Shown here: positions 27,917 to 36,394 of the stretch, piece by piece
How positions within the stretch are numbered: position 1 is the stretch's first letter
Layout: each line of letters starts with the position of its first letter
From: Taklimakanibacter deserti
GTDB lineage: Bacteria > Pseudomonadota > Alphaproteobacteria > Rhizobiales > Aestuariivirgaceae
Reading direction: 5' to 3'
DNA length: 64,000 bases
Assembly: GCA_003574785.1 (NCBI GenBank)
Contig: QORU01000019.1
Span: 62,001 to 126,000, forward strand
Notes under the pieces: model-generated
Database searches by the model: none
Told to the model about the DNA's origin: nothing
Seen by the model: only the letters and a program-made list of their open reading frames with translations
Program-made: the position numbers and the translations under genes

Positions 27917-28947
27917 GTCGACGCTCTTGCATTGGGCAGAAGTTTCGCAAGCTCATCGAGATTTTCCGAAGCAAGCGGCCGCGCCCCGTCCTCGATCTCG
28001 ACGATGAGCGCGATGGTGCGCCGGGTGAGCGGCGCCATCAGGCCGCGGCTGCGGGCGGCGGCGACCACCGGTTCGAGCTGCGGCCGGACCTCGGTCTTGC
28101 GCTTTCTCACCGCGAGATCGCGCCATATGCCGCTATGCGTCTTGGCGGATTTCCGGTTATGCGCGACGAGCGCGTCGAGCGAGGCTTCGGCCTCGCGCTT
28201 GCCCGCCATGAAGGCTTTGGGATCGAATCCGTCGAAAGGTTCGAGCGTGATCTTGTTGGCGAGTGCGATATCGATCACCTCGCGGGTCAGCGCGATGAGG
28301 ACCGGCCGGTACCGGGGGTTGGCAAGGCAGTCGGCGATCGAGTCGTTGGTGAGCGCGGTGGCGAAGAGGAGCGCGCCGTAAGCGAGCTTGCTCCACAGGA
28401 AGCCCCAGATATTCGCGGTGAGCACCGCGCGCTCATCGAATATGTGCAGCAGCCGCTGGACATCGCGGGTGCGGGGACGGCTCTCGCCGTCGAGCTCGCC
28501 CGTGACCACCGCGCCGCGGCCGCCATAATGGACGACGCCGGGCGACATATAGTCGGCGCCGAAATTGACGAATGCGCCAACGGTGCGTTCAGCGCCGATG
28601 CGGGCCGCGATCACTTGCTCATTGAGGCCGTTCTGCAGCGAGACCACCGCGCCATCCTCGGTGAGGAAGGGGGCGAGGCTGTCGGCCGCGGCAGCGGTAT
28701 CTTGCGCCTTCACACACAGGAAGATGAGGCCGAAGCGGCCGGAGAGCTCCTCCGGCAAGGCGGCCTTGGCGGTGACGCGGAACTCCCTGATCGGCCCGGT
28801 GATCGCGAGCCCTTGATTGTTGATCGCCTTGACGTGTGCTGCGCTCTTGTCGACGAAGAGCACCGGCAGGCCCGCCTCGCGCAAAAAGGCGCCGACCGTG
28901 CCGCCAATGGCGCCGGCACCCCAGAAGAGGATGGGATCGCCGCTCAT
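27913..28947 (-). CDS. ketopantoate reductase family (PanE/ApbA-like) dehydrogenase
   Basis: A 344-residue protein starting MSGDPILFWGAGAIGG, whose start overlaps the stop of the creatininase gene by one base (TGATG). The GAGAIGG dinucleotide motif, LCVKAQDT, LQNGLNEQ and the conserved catalytic Lys in LWSKLAYG match the PanE fold. The C-terminal extension (HNRKSAKTHSGIWRDLAVRKRKTEV) is like the subgroup that acts on 2-keto acids other than ketopantoate. In this operon a role in a catabolic keto/hydroxy-acid step is more likely than pantothenate synthesis (inference). Confidence 0.88.
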   Translation of the reverse strand: MSGDPILFWGAGAIGGTVGAFLREAGLPVLFVDKSAAHVKAINNQGLAITGPIREFRVTAKAALPEELSGRFGLIFLCVKAQDTAAAADSLAPFLTEDGAVVSLQNGLNEQVIAARIGAERTVGAFVNFGADYMSPGVVHYGGRGAVVTGELDGESRPRTRDVQRLLHIFDERAVLTANIWGFLWSKLAYGALLFATALTNDSIADCLANPRYRPVLIALTREVIDIALANKITLEPFDGFDPKAFMAGKREAEASLDALVAHNRKSAKTHSGIWRDLAVRKRKTEVRPQLEPVVAAARSRGLMAPLTRRTIALIVEIEDGARPLASENLDELAKLLPNARAST

Positions 28948-29645
28948 CACCAATTGTGCTCGATCAGAGCGCGGGTTTCGGCGACGGCGACCGCCCACAG
29001 TGCATGCATCTCCTCGTCGGGGCGTTCGTAATAGCCGCCGAGACTGCCGTCGCCGAGCAGCTTGCGGATATCCTTGGCATTGACGCCGCTCATCCGATCG
29101 AGATCGATCATCGGCTTCTGCTGGGTCGGAGCCTTGACACCGTCGAGGCGGGTCCAGGGGAAATTCTCCATCCATGAGGCGTGCGAGGCGGCGGGATCGA
29201 TCTCCTTCACCTTGGCCAGCGTCTTGGGCGCGTTCCACCAGTTATGGAACTTGACTCGGATTCCGGCGCGATGCGTCACCCATTGCTCCGCCAAGGCTTT
29301 CACCGGCGAATTGCCGCCATGGCCATTGACGATCAGGATGCGCTTGAAGCCGTGTTCGGCGAGGCATTCCAATATGTCCTCGGCGATATGCAGCAGGGTT
29401 TCGACGCGCAAGGAGACGGTGCCGGGATAGGCGCGGAAATAGGGGGTGATCCCGTAATTCACCGGCGGGAACACTGGCACGCGCAAGGGCTCGGCGGCAT
29501 CTGTCGCCACGCGTTCGGCGAGAATGCCGTCGACCAGCAAGCTCAATTGCGCATGCTGCTCGGTCGAGCCGATCGGCACGACGCAGCGATCGTCGCGCTT
29601 CAGATAGTCTTCCACCTGCATCCAGTTCATGTCTTTAATTTTCAT
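28947..29645 (-). CDS. creatininase family amidohydrolase
   Basis: A 232-residue protein with creatininase-family landmarks: GSTEQHAQLSLLVD (metal-binding Glu and His), NYGITPYFRAYPGTVSLR, ILIVNGHGGNSP and DPAASHASWMENF. The family hydrolyses cyclic or small amides (creatinine, 3-dehydro-scyllo-inosose, formamidopyrimidine). It is translationally coupled to the PanE-like gene and overlaps the upstream regulator gene by 11 bp. Together with the M20 peptidase and amidase it makes three different C-N hydrolases in one operon. Confidence 0.88.
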   Translation of the reverse strand: MKIKDMNWMQVEDYLKRDDRCVVPIGSTEQHAQLSLLVDGILAERVATDAAEPLRVPVFPPVNYGITPYFRAYPGTVSLRVETLLHIAEDILECLAEHGFKRILIVNGHGGNSPVKALAEQWVTHRAGIRVKFHNWWNAPKTLAKVKEIDPAASHASWMENFPWTRLDGVKAPTQQKPMIDLDRMSGVNAKDIRKLLGDGSLGGYYERPDEEMHALWAVAVAETRALIEHNW

Positions 29646-30648
29646 GGGATCTCCTCAGATCGGGCATGGGGGGTGCCGGCGTTATGGGCAAGTCGCCGCG
29701 AATGGCTTCGAGCATCGGCAACAGCACCTGGTCGATCTCGATCGGATCGGGCGTGTGCCGGTATTCGAAATGAGAGCTGCTCGGCCTGATGAGGCCGATG
29801 GCCTTCTCGGAGCCTGTCGCATGGACGACGACATCGGCGCGGCTGAGCGTTTCCGCGAGATCCGGGCTTTCGAGCACGGTCGCCTTGATGTGATGGACAT
29901 GCGGCGCGAAGCGCTGCACGCCGGCTTTCATGATCGGCAGGAATTCAGGGAAAGTCGAGACGATTGCGACATGCGCCAAGGGATCGATGCCGGCGAGAAG
30001 GGTGCGGGTGCGCTCGGAAGGGATATAGTTGATGCCGAGCACGCGCTGCTTGCCGCCGAGGATCTCCGCCACATCCGCCTTGCGGTTGGCCAAAGTGAGG
30101 ACGAGATCGGCATTGACGGCGCGCTGGCGCAGGAGATCGTTGGTCAATATCGCGTTGAGCGTCGTCGTGTGGATGACATCGCCGTCCGGCAGCTTCGCCT
30201 GGATATCGGCGCCATAGGCTTTGGTGGCTTCCTCGAAGAGGCCGACAAAGACGAGGCGCAGACCCTGCGTGGCGGCACCGCGCCGGTTGATGCGCGCATT
30301 GACGAGCGCCACGAGCTCCGGCGCCGTGAGGCCCGCGGCGGCGGCGTCATGCAGCAACTGGTCGATGCGCAATTGCAGATCGAGGATCGCGGGCCTTACC
30401 TGCTGGGGGATCGATTTGCTGACGAAGGTGCCGTGGCCCTGCTTGGTCTCGAGCAGGCCTGCGGCCTTCAGCTCCTTATAGACCTGGCTCACCGTCATGG
30501 GCGCGATATTGAGCTGGCTCGCCATCGCCCTGACCGGCGGCAGCTGCAAGCCGGCCGGCAGCTGACCGCACACGATGCCATATTCGATGACGCCCCGAAG
30601 CTGAACACCCAAGGGGACGGGGAGCTCGGGATCGATGTTGAAGGGCAT
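29635..30648 (-). CDS. GntR-family regulator with an unusual ligand domain
   Basis: A 337-residue protein. Residues about 10-75 form a GntR winged helix of the YtrA type (LRGVIEYGIVCGQLPAGLQLPPVRAM, SQLNIAPMTVSQVYKEL, LLETKQGHGTFV). The remaining ~250 residues are not a FadR, HutC or aminotransferase domain. Hydrophobic strands such as LRLVFVGLFEE, ADLVLTLANRK, VAIVSTFPEF and ADVVVHATGS suggest an alpha/beta, binding-protein-like ligand domain. ATG 30648 is chosen; GTG 30651 would add one residue. First gene of a seven-gene operon. A perfect dyad lies 26 bp upstream and a related one in front of the divergent ABC operon. Confidence 0.85.
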   Translation of the reverse strand: MPFNIDPELPVPLGVQLRGVIEYGIVCGQLPAGLQLPPVRAMASQLNIAPMTVSQVYKELKAAGLLETKQGHGTFVSKSIPQQVRPAILDLQLRIDQLLHDAAAAGLTAPELVALVNARINRRGAATQGLRLVFVGLFEEATKAYGADIQAKLPDGDVIHTTTLNAILTNDLLRQRAVNADLVLTLANRKADVAEILGGKQRVLGINYIPSERTRTLLAGIDPLAHVAIVSTFPEFLPIMKAGVQRFAPHVHHIKATVLESPDLAETLSRADVVVHATGSEKAIGLIRPSSSHFEYRHTPDPIEIDQVLLPMLEAIRGDLPITPAPPMPDLRRSHEN

Positions 30649-30673
30649 CACGGCGGGTTGGCTCTCAGACAGA

Positions 30674-30693
30674 TGTTCTATTACGTTAGAACA
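30674..30693. promoter_or_regulatory. putative operator, TGTTCTA-N6-TAGAACA
   Basis: A perfect 7-bp-arm dyad 26 bp upstream of the GntR gene. The 11-mer TTAGAACAATA that includes its right arm recurs exactly at 30838-30848 in front of the divergent binding-protein gene. Binding by the local GntR regulator is inferred from position only. Confidence 0.6.
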
Positions 30694-30825
30694 ATAGCTT
30701 GCCGACGAGCAAGAAGAGAATTGCCTGCGCTATCGTAACGGAAGCCTTCTTTCTCACACATTTGAAAGAAATAGGGAAAATCAGGGTCTGGTTGAGCTTG
30801 CTTGACTCGCCCGTTCACTTCGTGA

Positions 30826-30845
30826 TGTCATAGTCAATTAGAACA
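30826..30845. promoter_or_regulatory. second, imperfect copy of the TGTTCTA-N6-TAGAACA operator
   Basis: TGTCATA-N6-TAGAACA has the same arm length and spacing as the 30674 site, with two mismatches in the left arm. It lies 27 bp upstream of the binding-protein start at 30872. The pair of sites brackets the divergent promoter region. Confidence 0.5.
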
Positions 30846-30871
30846 ATAATACTCATTCAGGGAGAACGCTC

Positions 30872-32452
30872 ATGGCTCGCTGGTTTCGGGTGCTTTTGGC
30901 TTGCGGTTTGCTGCTGTTGCTTGGCCAGGCGGCGCAAGCCGCCACGCGCGGCGGCACAATGACCTATGCGCGATATGCGGACTCGTTGTTCCTGGACCCG
31001 GTGCTCAACGACGCCAATGTCGACATCTGGATCCTCACCAACCTCTATGACACGCTGCTGCAGCCCTCGCCCGACGGCAAAGGCGTCGTGCCGGGCCTCG
31101 CCGCCGACTATCAGGTATCGGCCGACGGCCTGACCCTCACCTTGAAATTGCGGCCCGGCATCAAATTCTCCGACGGCGCGCCGATCACGCCGGAAGACGT
31201 CAAATGGTCGCTCGACCGCGCCCGCAATCCCAAGAACGGCATCTGGAATTTCACCCTGGTGTCGCTCGACAGCATCGAGACGAAGGGCGCCGATACGGTC
31301 GTCCTGCATCTCAAGCATCCCGATCCGACGCTCGCCGCAGCACTCGCCACCTTCAACAGCGCGATCCTGCCGCAGAAGCCTTTCGAGGCCTCGCCCGGTG
31401 CGACCGATGAGGAGAAAGCCAAGGTCTTCGCCGAGCATCCGATCGGATCGGGACCTTTCATGTTCGAAAGCTGGCAGCGCGGCACCGAGCTCGTCATCGC
31501 CCGCAACCCGCATTACTGGCAAATGGGTGAGGACGGCAAGGCTTTGCCCTATCTCGACAAGGTGCGCTTCCCCGTCATTCCCGATGACGCGACGCGGATC
31601 CTCAAGCTGCAGGCGGGCGAGGTCGATGGCGCCGAGTTCATTCCCTATGCGCGGGTCGGCGAGCTGAGGAACGATCCCAATCTCGACATGATCCTGTTTC
31701 CGTCCACGCGCGTGACCTTGCTCGGCATGAACATCCGCCCGACGCTCAAGAACGGCGCCAAGAACGTCCTCGCCGATGTGAAGGTGCGCCAGGCTCTCAA
31801 TTATGCCGTCGACAAGAGCGCCCTCATCAAGATCGTGACCTTCGATGTCGGCGCTCCCACCGTGTCCTTCATGTCCTCGGCGACGCCCATGGTCTTGGAC
31901 AATGGCCCGGCCTATCCCTATGACGTGGAGAAGGCCAAGGCCTTGCTCCAGGAGGCGGGCATTGCGCCCGGGACCGAACTCTCCACGATCCAGCTGGCGG
32001 GCAGCGCCGATGAGACGGCAATCCTCTCCACCATCCAGCAGATGTGGGGGCAGGTCGGCATCAAGCTCAATATCGAGCAGCTCGACAATGCCACGCGCAC
32101 CGCGCGCTATCGCGACGCCGATTTCCAGATGCGGGTTTCGCCCTGGACCGACGACATCAATGATCCGAGCGAGATCACGTCCTATTTTGCCTATTACCCC
32201 CTTATCCAATCCCTGCATGGCGGTTTCGAGGACAAGCGGATCAACGAGCTTTTCGAAAAGTCGCAGCAGGAAATGGACAAGGAGAAGCGTGCCGGCATGT
32301 ACAAAGAGATCCAGGAAATCTACATGCAGGCGGCGCCGATCATCTTCCTTTATCAGTCAGGCTATCCGGTTGCCTTGCGCAAGAATGTGAAGGGCTTTGT
32401 GCAGATCCCGCTTGGCAACAACATCTTTTCGGGTGCTTACTTGGAAAAGTGA
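30872..32452 (+). CDS. ABC transporter substrate-binding protein, family 5 (paralogue of 24192-25772)
   Basis: A 526-residue binding protein with a Sec signal peptide (MARWFRVLLACGLLLLLGQA ending QAATRGG) and the motifs DVKWSLDRARNPKNGIW, HPIGSGPFMFESWQRG and IPDDATRILKLQAGEVD. GGGAGA lies before the ATG. It aligns end to end with 24192-25772 without large gaps. It heads a complete five-gene importer operon (two permeases, two ATPases) transcribed divergently from the GntR operon. Confidence 0.93.
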   Translation: MARWFRVLLACGLLLLLGQAAQAATRGGTMTYARYADSLFLDPVLNDANVDIWILTNLYDTLLQPSPDGKGVVPGLAADYQVSADGLTLTLKLRPGIKFSDGAPITPEDVKWSLDRARNPKNGIWNFTLVSLDSIETKGADTVVLHLKHPDPTLAAALATFNSAILPQKPFEASPGATDEEKAKVFAEHPIGSGPFMFESWQRGTELVIARNPHYWQMGEDGKALPYLDKVRFPVIPDDATRILKLQAGEVDGAEFIPYARVGELRNDPNLDMILFPSTRVTLLGMNIRPTLKNGAKNVLADVKVRQALNYAVDKSALIKIVTFDVGAPTVSFMSSATPMVLDNGPAYPYDVEKAKALLQEAGIAPGTELSTIQLAGSADETAILSTIQQMWGQVGIKLNIEQLDNATRTARYRDADFQMRVSPWTDDINDPSEITSYFAYYPLIQSLHGGFEDKRINELFEKSQQEMDKEKRAGMYKEIQEIYMQAAPIIFLYQSGYPVALRKNVKGFVQIPLGNNIFSGAYLEK

Positions 32453-32525
32453 CCGCCGGTCGGCTGTAACCGAGCCCTGCCGTGATCACGCCTTCGCCGG
32501 CTGACCCGAGAGCCCGGGTGAAAGC

Positions 32526-33464
32526 ATGAATCTGAACTATGTAGTGATCAGGCTGATGCAGGTCGTGCCGACCTTCTTCCTGATCATGATCATCGTCTTT
32601 ATCCTGGTGCGCTTGCTGCCAGGCGACCCGACGAGCGCCGTGCTCGGCATTCATGCCACCGATGAGGCGGTGACCCGCATCAATACCGAGCTCGGCCTCA
32701 ACCGCCCGCTGCCGGTGCAATTCGCCATCTTCCTCGAGCATTTCTTCCGTGGCGACCTCGGCTCTTCCATCATCCTCAAAGTGCCGGTCCTGGATCTCGT
32801 CCTGCAGCGCCTGCCGGTGACCTTGTTCCTGACCGCGCTCGCCGCGATCATGGCGGTCATCCTGGCGGTGCCGATGGCGCTCATCGGCGCGGTCAGGCGC
32901 GATTCAGCCCTCGACAACCTCATTCGCGCCGGCTTCCAGGTCGGGCTCTCCATGCCGGTCTTCTATATCGGCATCGTGCTTTTGACTTTCCTCGCGGCGC
33001 GCTTCCGCTGGTTCCCGGTCGGCGGCTTCGGCCACGGCTTCTTCGACAATATCTATCATCTCTTCCTGCCGGCCATGACGCTGGCGCTCAGCCTGTCGGC
33101 CGTGCTGATGCGCAATCTGCGCAACAGCATCATCGAGGTCCTCGATGCCGAATATGTCGATTTCGCCCGCGCCAAGGGCTTGCGCCGCCGCTTCCTGCTC
33201 GGCCGCCATGTGCTGCGCAATGCGCTCATCCCGACCGTTGTGCTGTTCGGCCTGAATATCGGCACGCTGGTGAGCGGCGCCGTCATCACCGAGTCGGTCT
33301 TCGCCATTCCCGGAATCGGCAGGCTGCTCATCGATTCCATCTATGGCCGCGACTATCCGGTGATCCAGGGCCTGACCCTGGTCCTCGCCTTGCTCGTGTC
33401 GCTGGTGTTCCTGATCACCGACCTCGTCCAGGCGGCGCTCGATCCAAGGGTCGGTCGGCAATGA
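32526..33464 (+). CDS. ABC transporter permease, DppB-like
   Basis: A 312-residue permease: first helix VVPTFFLIMIIVFILVRLLPGDP with the PGDPTSAVLG motif, several helices, and the EAA loop FARAKGLRRRFLLGRHVLRNALIP. It starts 73 bp after the binding-protein gene, the largest gap in this operon, and overlaps the next permease by 4 bp (ATGA). Confidence 0.92.
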   Translation: MNLNYVVIRLMQVVPTFFLIMIIVFILVRLLPGDPTSAVLGIHATDEAVTRINTELGLNRPLPVQFAIFLEHFFRGDLGSSIILKVPVLDLVLQRLPVTLFLTALAAIMAVILAVPMALIGAVRRDSALDNLIRAGFQVGLSMPVFYIGIVLLTFLAARFRWFPVGGFGHGFFDNIYHLFLPAMTLALSLSAVLMRNLRNSIIEVLDAEYVDFARAKGLRRRFLLGRHVLRNALIPTVVLFGLNIGTLVSGAVITESVFAIPGIGRLLIDSIYGRDYPVIQGLTLVLALLVSLVFLITDLVQAALDPRVGRQ

Positions 33465-34297
33465 CGGCGGCAGTATTTTCTTCCGTCCTGCTGGTGCGTC
33501 CGCGCTGGACGCTGGTCGCCGGCGCGACCTTGATGGCGCTCCTGATCGTGATGGCCTGCGTGCCCTGGGTCTTCGCGCCCTATGATCCGATCGCCTTCGA
33601 CTATGGCGCGATCATGCAGCCGCCAAGTGCCGCGCATCCTTTCGGCACCGACAATTTCGGCCGCGACGTGCTGTCGCGCGTGATCTGGGCCACGCGCGTC
33701 GACATGCAGATCGCGATCTTCTCGACCATTTTCCCGCTCGTCTTCGGCACCTTCGTCGGCACCTTGACCGGCTATTACGGCGGCTGGCTCGACACGATCT
33801 TCGGCCGCCTCGTCGATGTGGCGATCACCTTTCCCTTCCTGGTGATCGTGATCGCCATCGTCTCGGTCCTGGGGCCAGGCCTCTTCAACATGTATATCGC
33901 GGTCAGCGCCGTCGGCTGGGTGTTCTATGCGCAACTGGCGCGCGCCGAGATCATGGTGCAGAAGCACAGCGACTATGCCGCCGCCGCGCGCGTCCTGGGC
34001 TATACCGAGCCGCGTCTCATCTTCCGCCATCTCCTGCCCAATGCGGTGACGCCCATCATCGTCTACTGGATGACCGACATGGCGCTCGACATCCTTTTGG
34101 GTTCGAGTCTCGGCTATCTGGGCCTCGGCGCCCAGCCGCCGACGGCCGAATGGGGCGTCATCATCGCCGACGGCAAGAATTTCATGAGCACCGCCTGGTG
34201 GATATCGGTGTTTCCCGGCATCGCCATCGTGATCGCCGGGCTCGCTTTCAGCCTCCTCGGCGACGGGCTCGCCGATCTGTTCCGGAGGCAGCGCTGA
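33461..34297 (+). CDS. ABC transporter permease, DppC-like
   Basis: A 278-residue permease with HPFGTDNFGRDVLSRVIWATRVD, the DppC-family hallmark, five to six helices, the EAA loop (AAARVLGYTEPRLIFRHLLPN) and LGLGAQPPTAEWG near the C-terminus. It overlaps both neighbours (ATGA before, TGATG after), so subunit ratios are probably fixed by translational coupling. Confidence 0.92.
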   Translation: MTAAVFSSVLLVRPRWTLVAGATLMALLIVMACVPWVFAPYDPIAFDYGAIMQPPSAAHPFGTDNFGRDVLSRVIWATRVDMQIAIFSTIFPLVFGTFVGTLTGYYGGWLDTIFGRLVDVAITFPFLVIVIAIVSVLGPGLFNMYIAVSAVGWVFYAQLARAEIMVQKHSDYAAAARVLGYTEPRLIFRHLLPNAVTPIIVYWMTDMALDILLGSSLGYLGLGAQPPTAEWGVIIADGKNFMSTAWWISVFPGIAIVIAGLAFSLLGDGLADLFRRQR

Positions 34298-35292
34298 TGG
34301 ATGTCATCACCGGCATGCCGGAGCCTCTGCTTTCGGTGCGGGACCTGCGGGTCTCTTTCGGATTGCCGCGCCAGGAACTGACCGCGGTGGACGGCGTCGA
34401 TTTCGACGTGCTGCCGGGCGAGGTGCTGGGGCTCGCGGGCGAATCGGGCTCGGGCAAAAGCCTGACGCTGCGCTCGATCCTGAGGCTGGTGAAGGCGCCG
34501 GGGCGCATCAAAGGGCAGGTGTTCTGGCGCGGGCGGGACATTCTCGGCATGCCGGATCACGAATTGCGCCGCGTCCGGGGTGGGGAGATCGCGATGATCT
34601 TCCAGGAACCGATGTCGGCGCTCAATCCGGTGCTCGGCGTCGGCACGCAGATCCGCGAGAATCTCGAGGAGCACACCCATCTCGACGCCAAGGGGCGCCA
34701 GGCGCGGGCGGTCGAACTCCTCGATCTCGTCGGAATCCCGGCCGCCAGATCGCGCATCGACGATTATCCGCACCAGTTCTCGGGCGGCATGCGGCAAAGG
34801 GCGATGATCGCGATTGCGCTCGCCTCATCGCCCCGGCTGCTGCTGGCGGACGAGCCCACCACCGCGCTCGACGTCACCATACAGGACCAGATCCTCAAGC
34901 TGATCTTGCGCCTGCGCGACGATCTCAAGATGAGCGTGGTGCTGGTGACGCATGATCTGGGCGTCATCGCCCAGACCTGCGACCGGCTGGCCGTCATGTA
35001 TGCGGGCCGCGTAGTGGAGACGGGACCGGTGACGACGATCTTCAGGGAGCCGCATCATGCCTATACGCTGGGCTTGCTCAATTCCGTGCCGCGCGGTGGC
35101 GGCCTGCGCCAGCCGCTGTCGTCTATCGCGGGGCAGCCGCCATCGCTGACGAGCCGGCCGGCAGGCTGCGCCTTCGCGCCGCGCTGCCCCTTCGTGATCG
35201 AGGAATGCCGTAAAGCGCCGCCGCCCTTGCTGCGCATTGCGCCCAGGCACGAAACGGCCTGCCTGCGCCACCAGGAGGTCGCGCGTCGATGA
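34297..35292 (+). CDS. ABC transporter ATP-binding protein, DppD-like
   Basis: A 331-residue ATPase starting MDVITGMPEPLLSVRDL. Walker A is GESGSGKS near residues 50-57, then FQEPMSALNPV (Q-loop), FSGGMRQRAMIAIALA, Walker [13 protein letters not shown] and the C-terminal Cys-containing AGCAFAPRCPFVIEEC. The start overlaps the permease stop; its stop overlaps the start of the next ATPase. Confidence 0.93.
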   Translation: MDVITGMPEPLLSVRDLRVSFGLPRQELTAVDGVDFDVLPGEVLGLAGESGSGKSLTLRSILRLVKAPGRIKGQVFWRGRDILGMPDHELRRVRGGEIAMIFQEPMSALNPVLGVGTQIRENLEEHTHLDAKGRQARAVELLDLVGIPAARSRIDDYPHQFSGGMRQRAMIAIALASSPRLLLADEPTTALDVTIQDQILKLILRLRDDLKMSVVLVTHDLGVIAQTCDRLAVMYAGRVVETGPVTTIFREPHHAYTLGLLNSVPRGGGLRQPLSSIAGQPPSLTSRPAGCAFAPRCPFVIEECRKAPPPLLRIAPRHETACLRHQEVARR

Positions 35293-36332
35293 GCGCCTCC
35301 GCGCCAGCCGATCCCGTCATGCGCGTCGAAAGCCTCGCCATGAAATTCGAGCTGCCACAGGCGCTGCTCGACCGGCTGGCCAGCCGGCCACACCGCATCG
35401 TCCATGCCCTGAACGGCGTCAGCTTCGCGCTGATGCGCGGCGAGACGCTGGGCATCGTCGGTGAATCGGGCTGCGGCAAGTCCACATTGGCGCGCTGTCT
35501 CGTTCGACTTCTCGCCCCGACCGGGGGCACCATCACCTATGGCGGCCGCGATGTCCTCAAGCTCGAAGGGGCCGAGCGCCGTGACTATAACCGCCGCGTC
35601 CAGATGGTGTTCCAGGACCCTTACGGCTCGCTCAATCCGCGCATGACCGCCCGTCAGATGCTGTCGGAGGCGATCCGGTTCCATGAGCTGAGGCAGGGCA
35701 AGGCCGTTGGCGAAAGGGTCGATGAGCTCTTGGGGCTGGTGCGGCTGCCGCTCGATGCCGCCGATCGCTACCCGCATGAATTCTCCGGCGGCCAGCGGCA
35801 AAGGATCGGCATAGCGCGGGCGCTGGCGGTCGAGCCCGAGTTCCTCATCGCCGATGAGCTCGTCTCGGCGCTCGACGTATCGGTGCAGGCGCAGATCATC
35901 AACCTGCTTCTCGAATTGCAGCAGCGCCTCAAGCTGACCATCCTGTTCATCGCCCATGATCTGCGCCTCATCCGGCATATTTCCCATCGCGTCGCCGTCA
36001 TGTATCTGGGCTCGATCGTCGAGCTGGGCGAGACCGAAAGGCTGTTCGGCGCGCCCGGCCACCCCTATACCGAAGCCTTGCTCAAGGCCGCACCGGAGCT
36101 CGATCCGGCGCGCCGTTCGGTGGTCGATGCGGTGCGCGGCGAATTGCCGAGCCCCTTGGCCATTCCCAGAGGCTGCCCGTTCCATCCGCGCTGCGCCTAT
36201 GTCATGGACCGCTGCCGCTCGGAAGTGCCGGCGCTCGAGACGCATCAGGGCAACCATGCCGTCGCCTGTCATTTGCATGATGCAGGCGTGGCGCTCGACG
36301 GCCGGCGCGATCTGCGTCAGTTCAAGGCCTGA
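35289..36332 (+). CDS. ABC transporter ATP-binding protein, DppF-like
   Basis: A 347-residue ATPase. Walker A is GESGCGKST near residues 57-65, then FQDPYGSLNPRM, FSGGQRQRIGIARALA, Walker B FLIADELVSALD, HPYTEALLKAAPEL and the C-terminal RGCPFHPRCAYVMDRC. Last gene of the importer operon. The adjacent downstream marR gene is convergent with it. Confidence 0.93.
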   Translation: MSASAPADPVMRVESLAMKFELPQALLDRLASRPHRIVHALNGVSFALMRGETLGIVGESGCGKSTLARCLVRLLAPTGGTITYGGRDVLKLEGAERRDYNRRVQMVFQDPYGSLNPRMTARQMLSEAIRFHELRQGKAVGERVDELLGLVRLPLDAADRYPHEFSGGQRQRIGIARALAVEPEFLIADELVSALDVSVQAQIINLLLELQQRLKLTILFIAHDLRLIRHISHRVAVMYLGSIVELGETERLFGAPGHPYTEALLKAAPELDPARRSVVDAVRGELPSPLAIPRGCPFHPRCAYVMDRCRSEVPALETHQGNHAVACHLHDAGVALDGRRDLRQFKA

Positions 36333-36334
36333 GC

Positions 36335-36394
36335 CTAAAGCCCGAGAATGAAGTCGGCGCAGCGGTCGGCGATCATGATGGTCGGGTCTCGGTC
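36335..36394 (-). pseudogene. apparent C-terminal remnant of a GMC oxidoreductase
   Basis: In the minus-strand frame ending at the TAG at 36335-36337, the sequence reads ADRDPTIMIADRCADFILGL then stop. This resembles the C-terminus of choline-dehydrogenase-type GMC oxidoreductases (PTIMIAEKAADLI-like). No longer GMC open frame precedes it; the upstream DNA belongs to marR in another frame, and the marR stop codon lies within it. A deletion that fused marR to the tail of a former GMC gene would explain this. The match is short, so confidence is limited. Confidence 0.35.

Noticed and set aside
25760..28381. Long plus-strand open frame (over 870 codons) opposite the M20, SDR and PanE-like genes
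   Set aside because: High-GC antisense shadow: it lacks any recognisable domain, while the minus strand encodes three complete enzymes with catalytic motifs.
27913..28947. PanE as a pantothenate-biosynthesis gene
   Set aside because: It is translationally coupled to a creatininase and an SDR in a catabolic operon, so the family name should not be read as the pathway.
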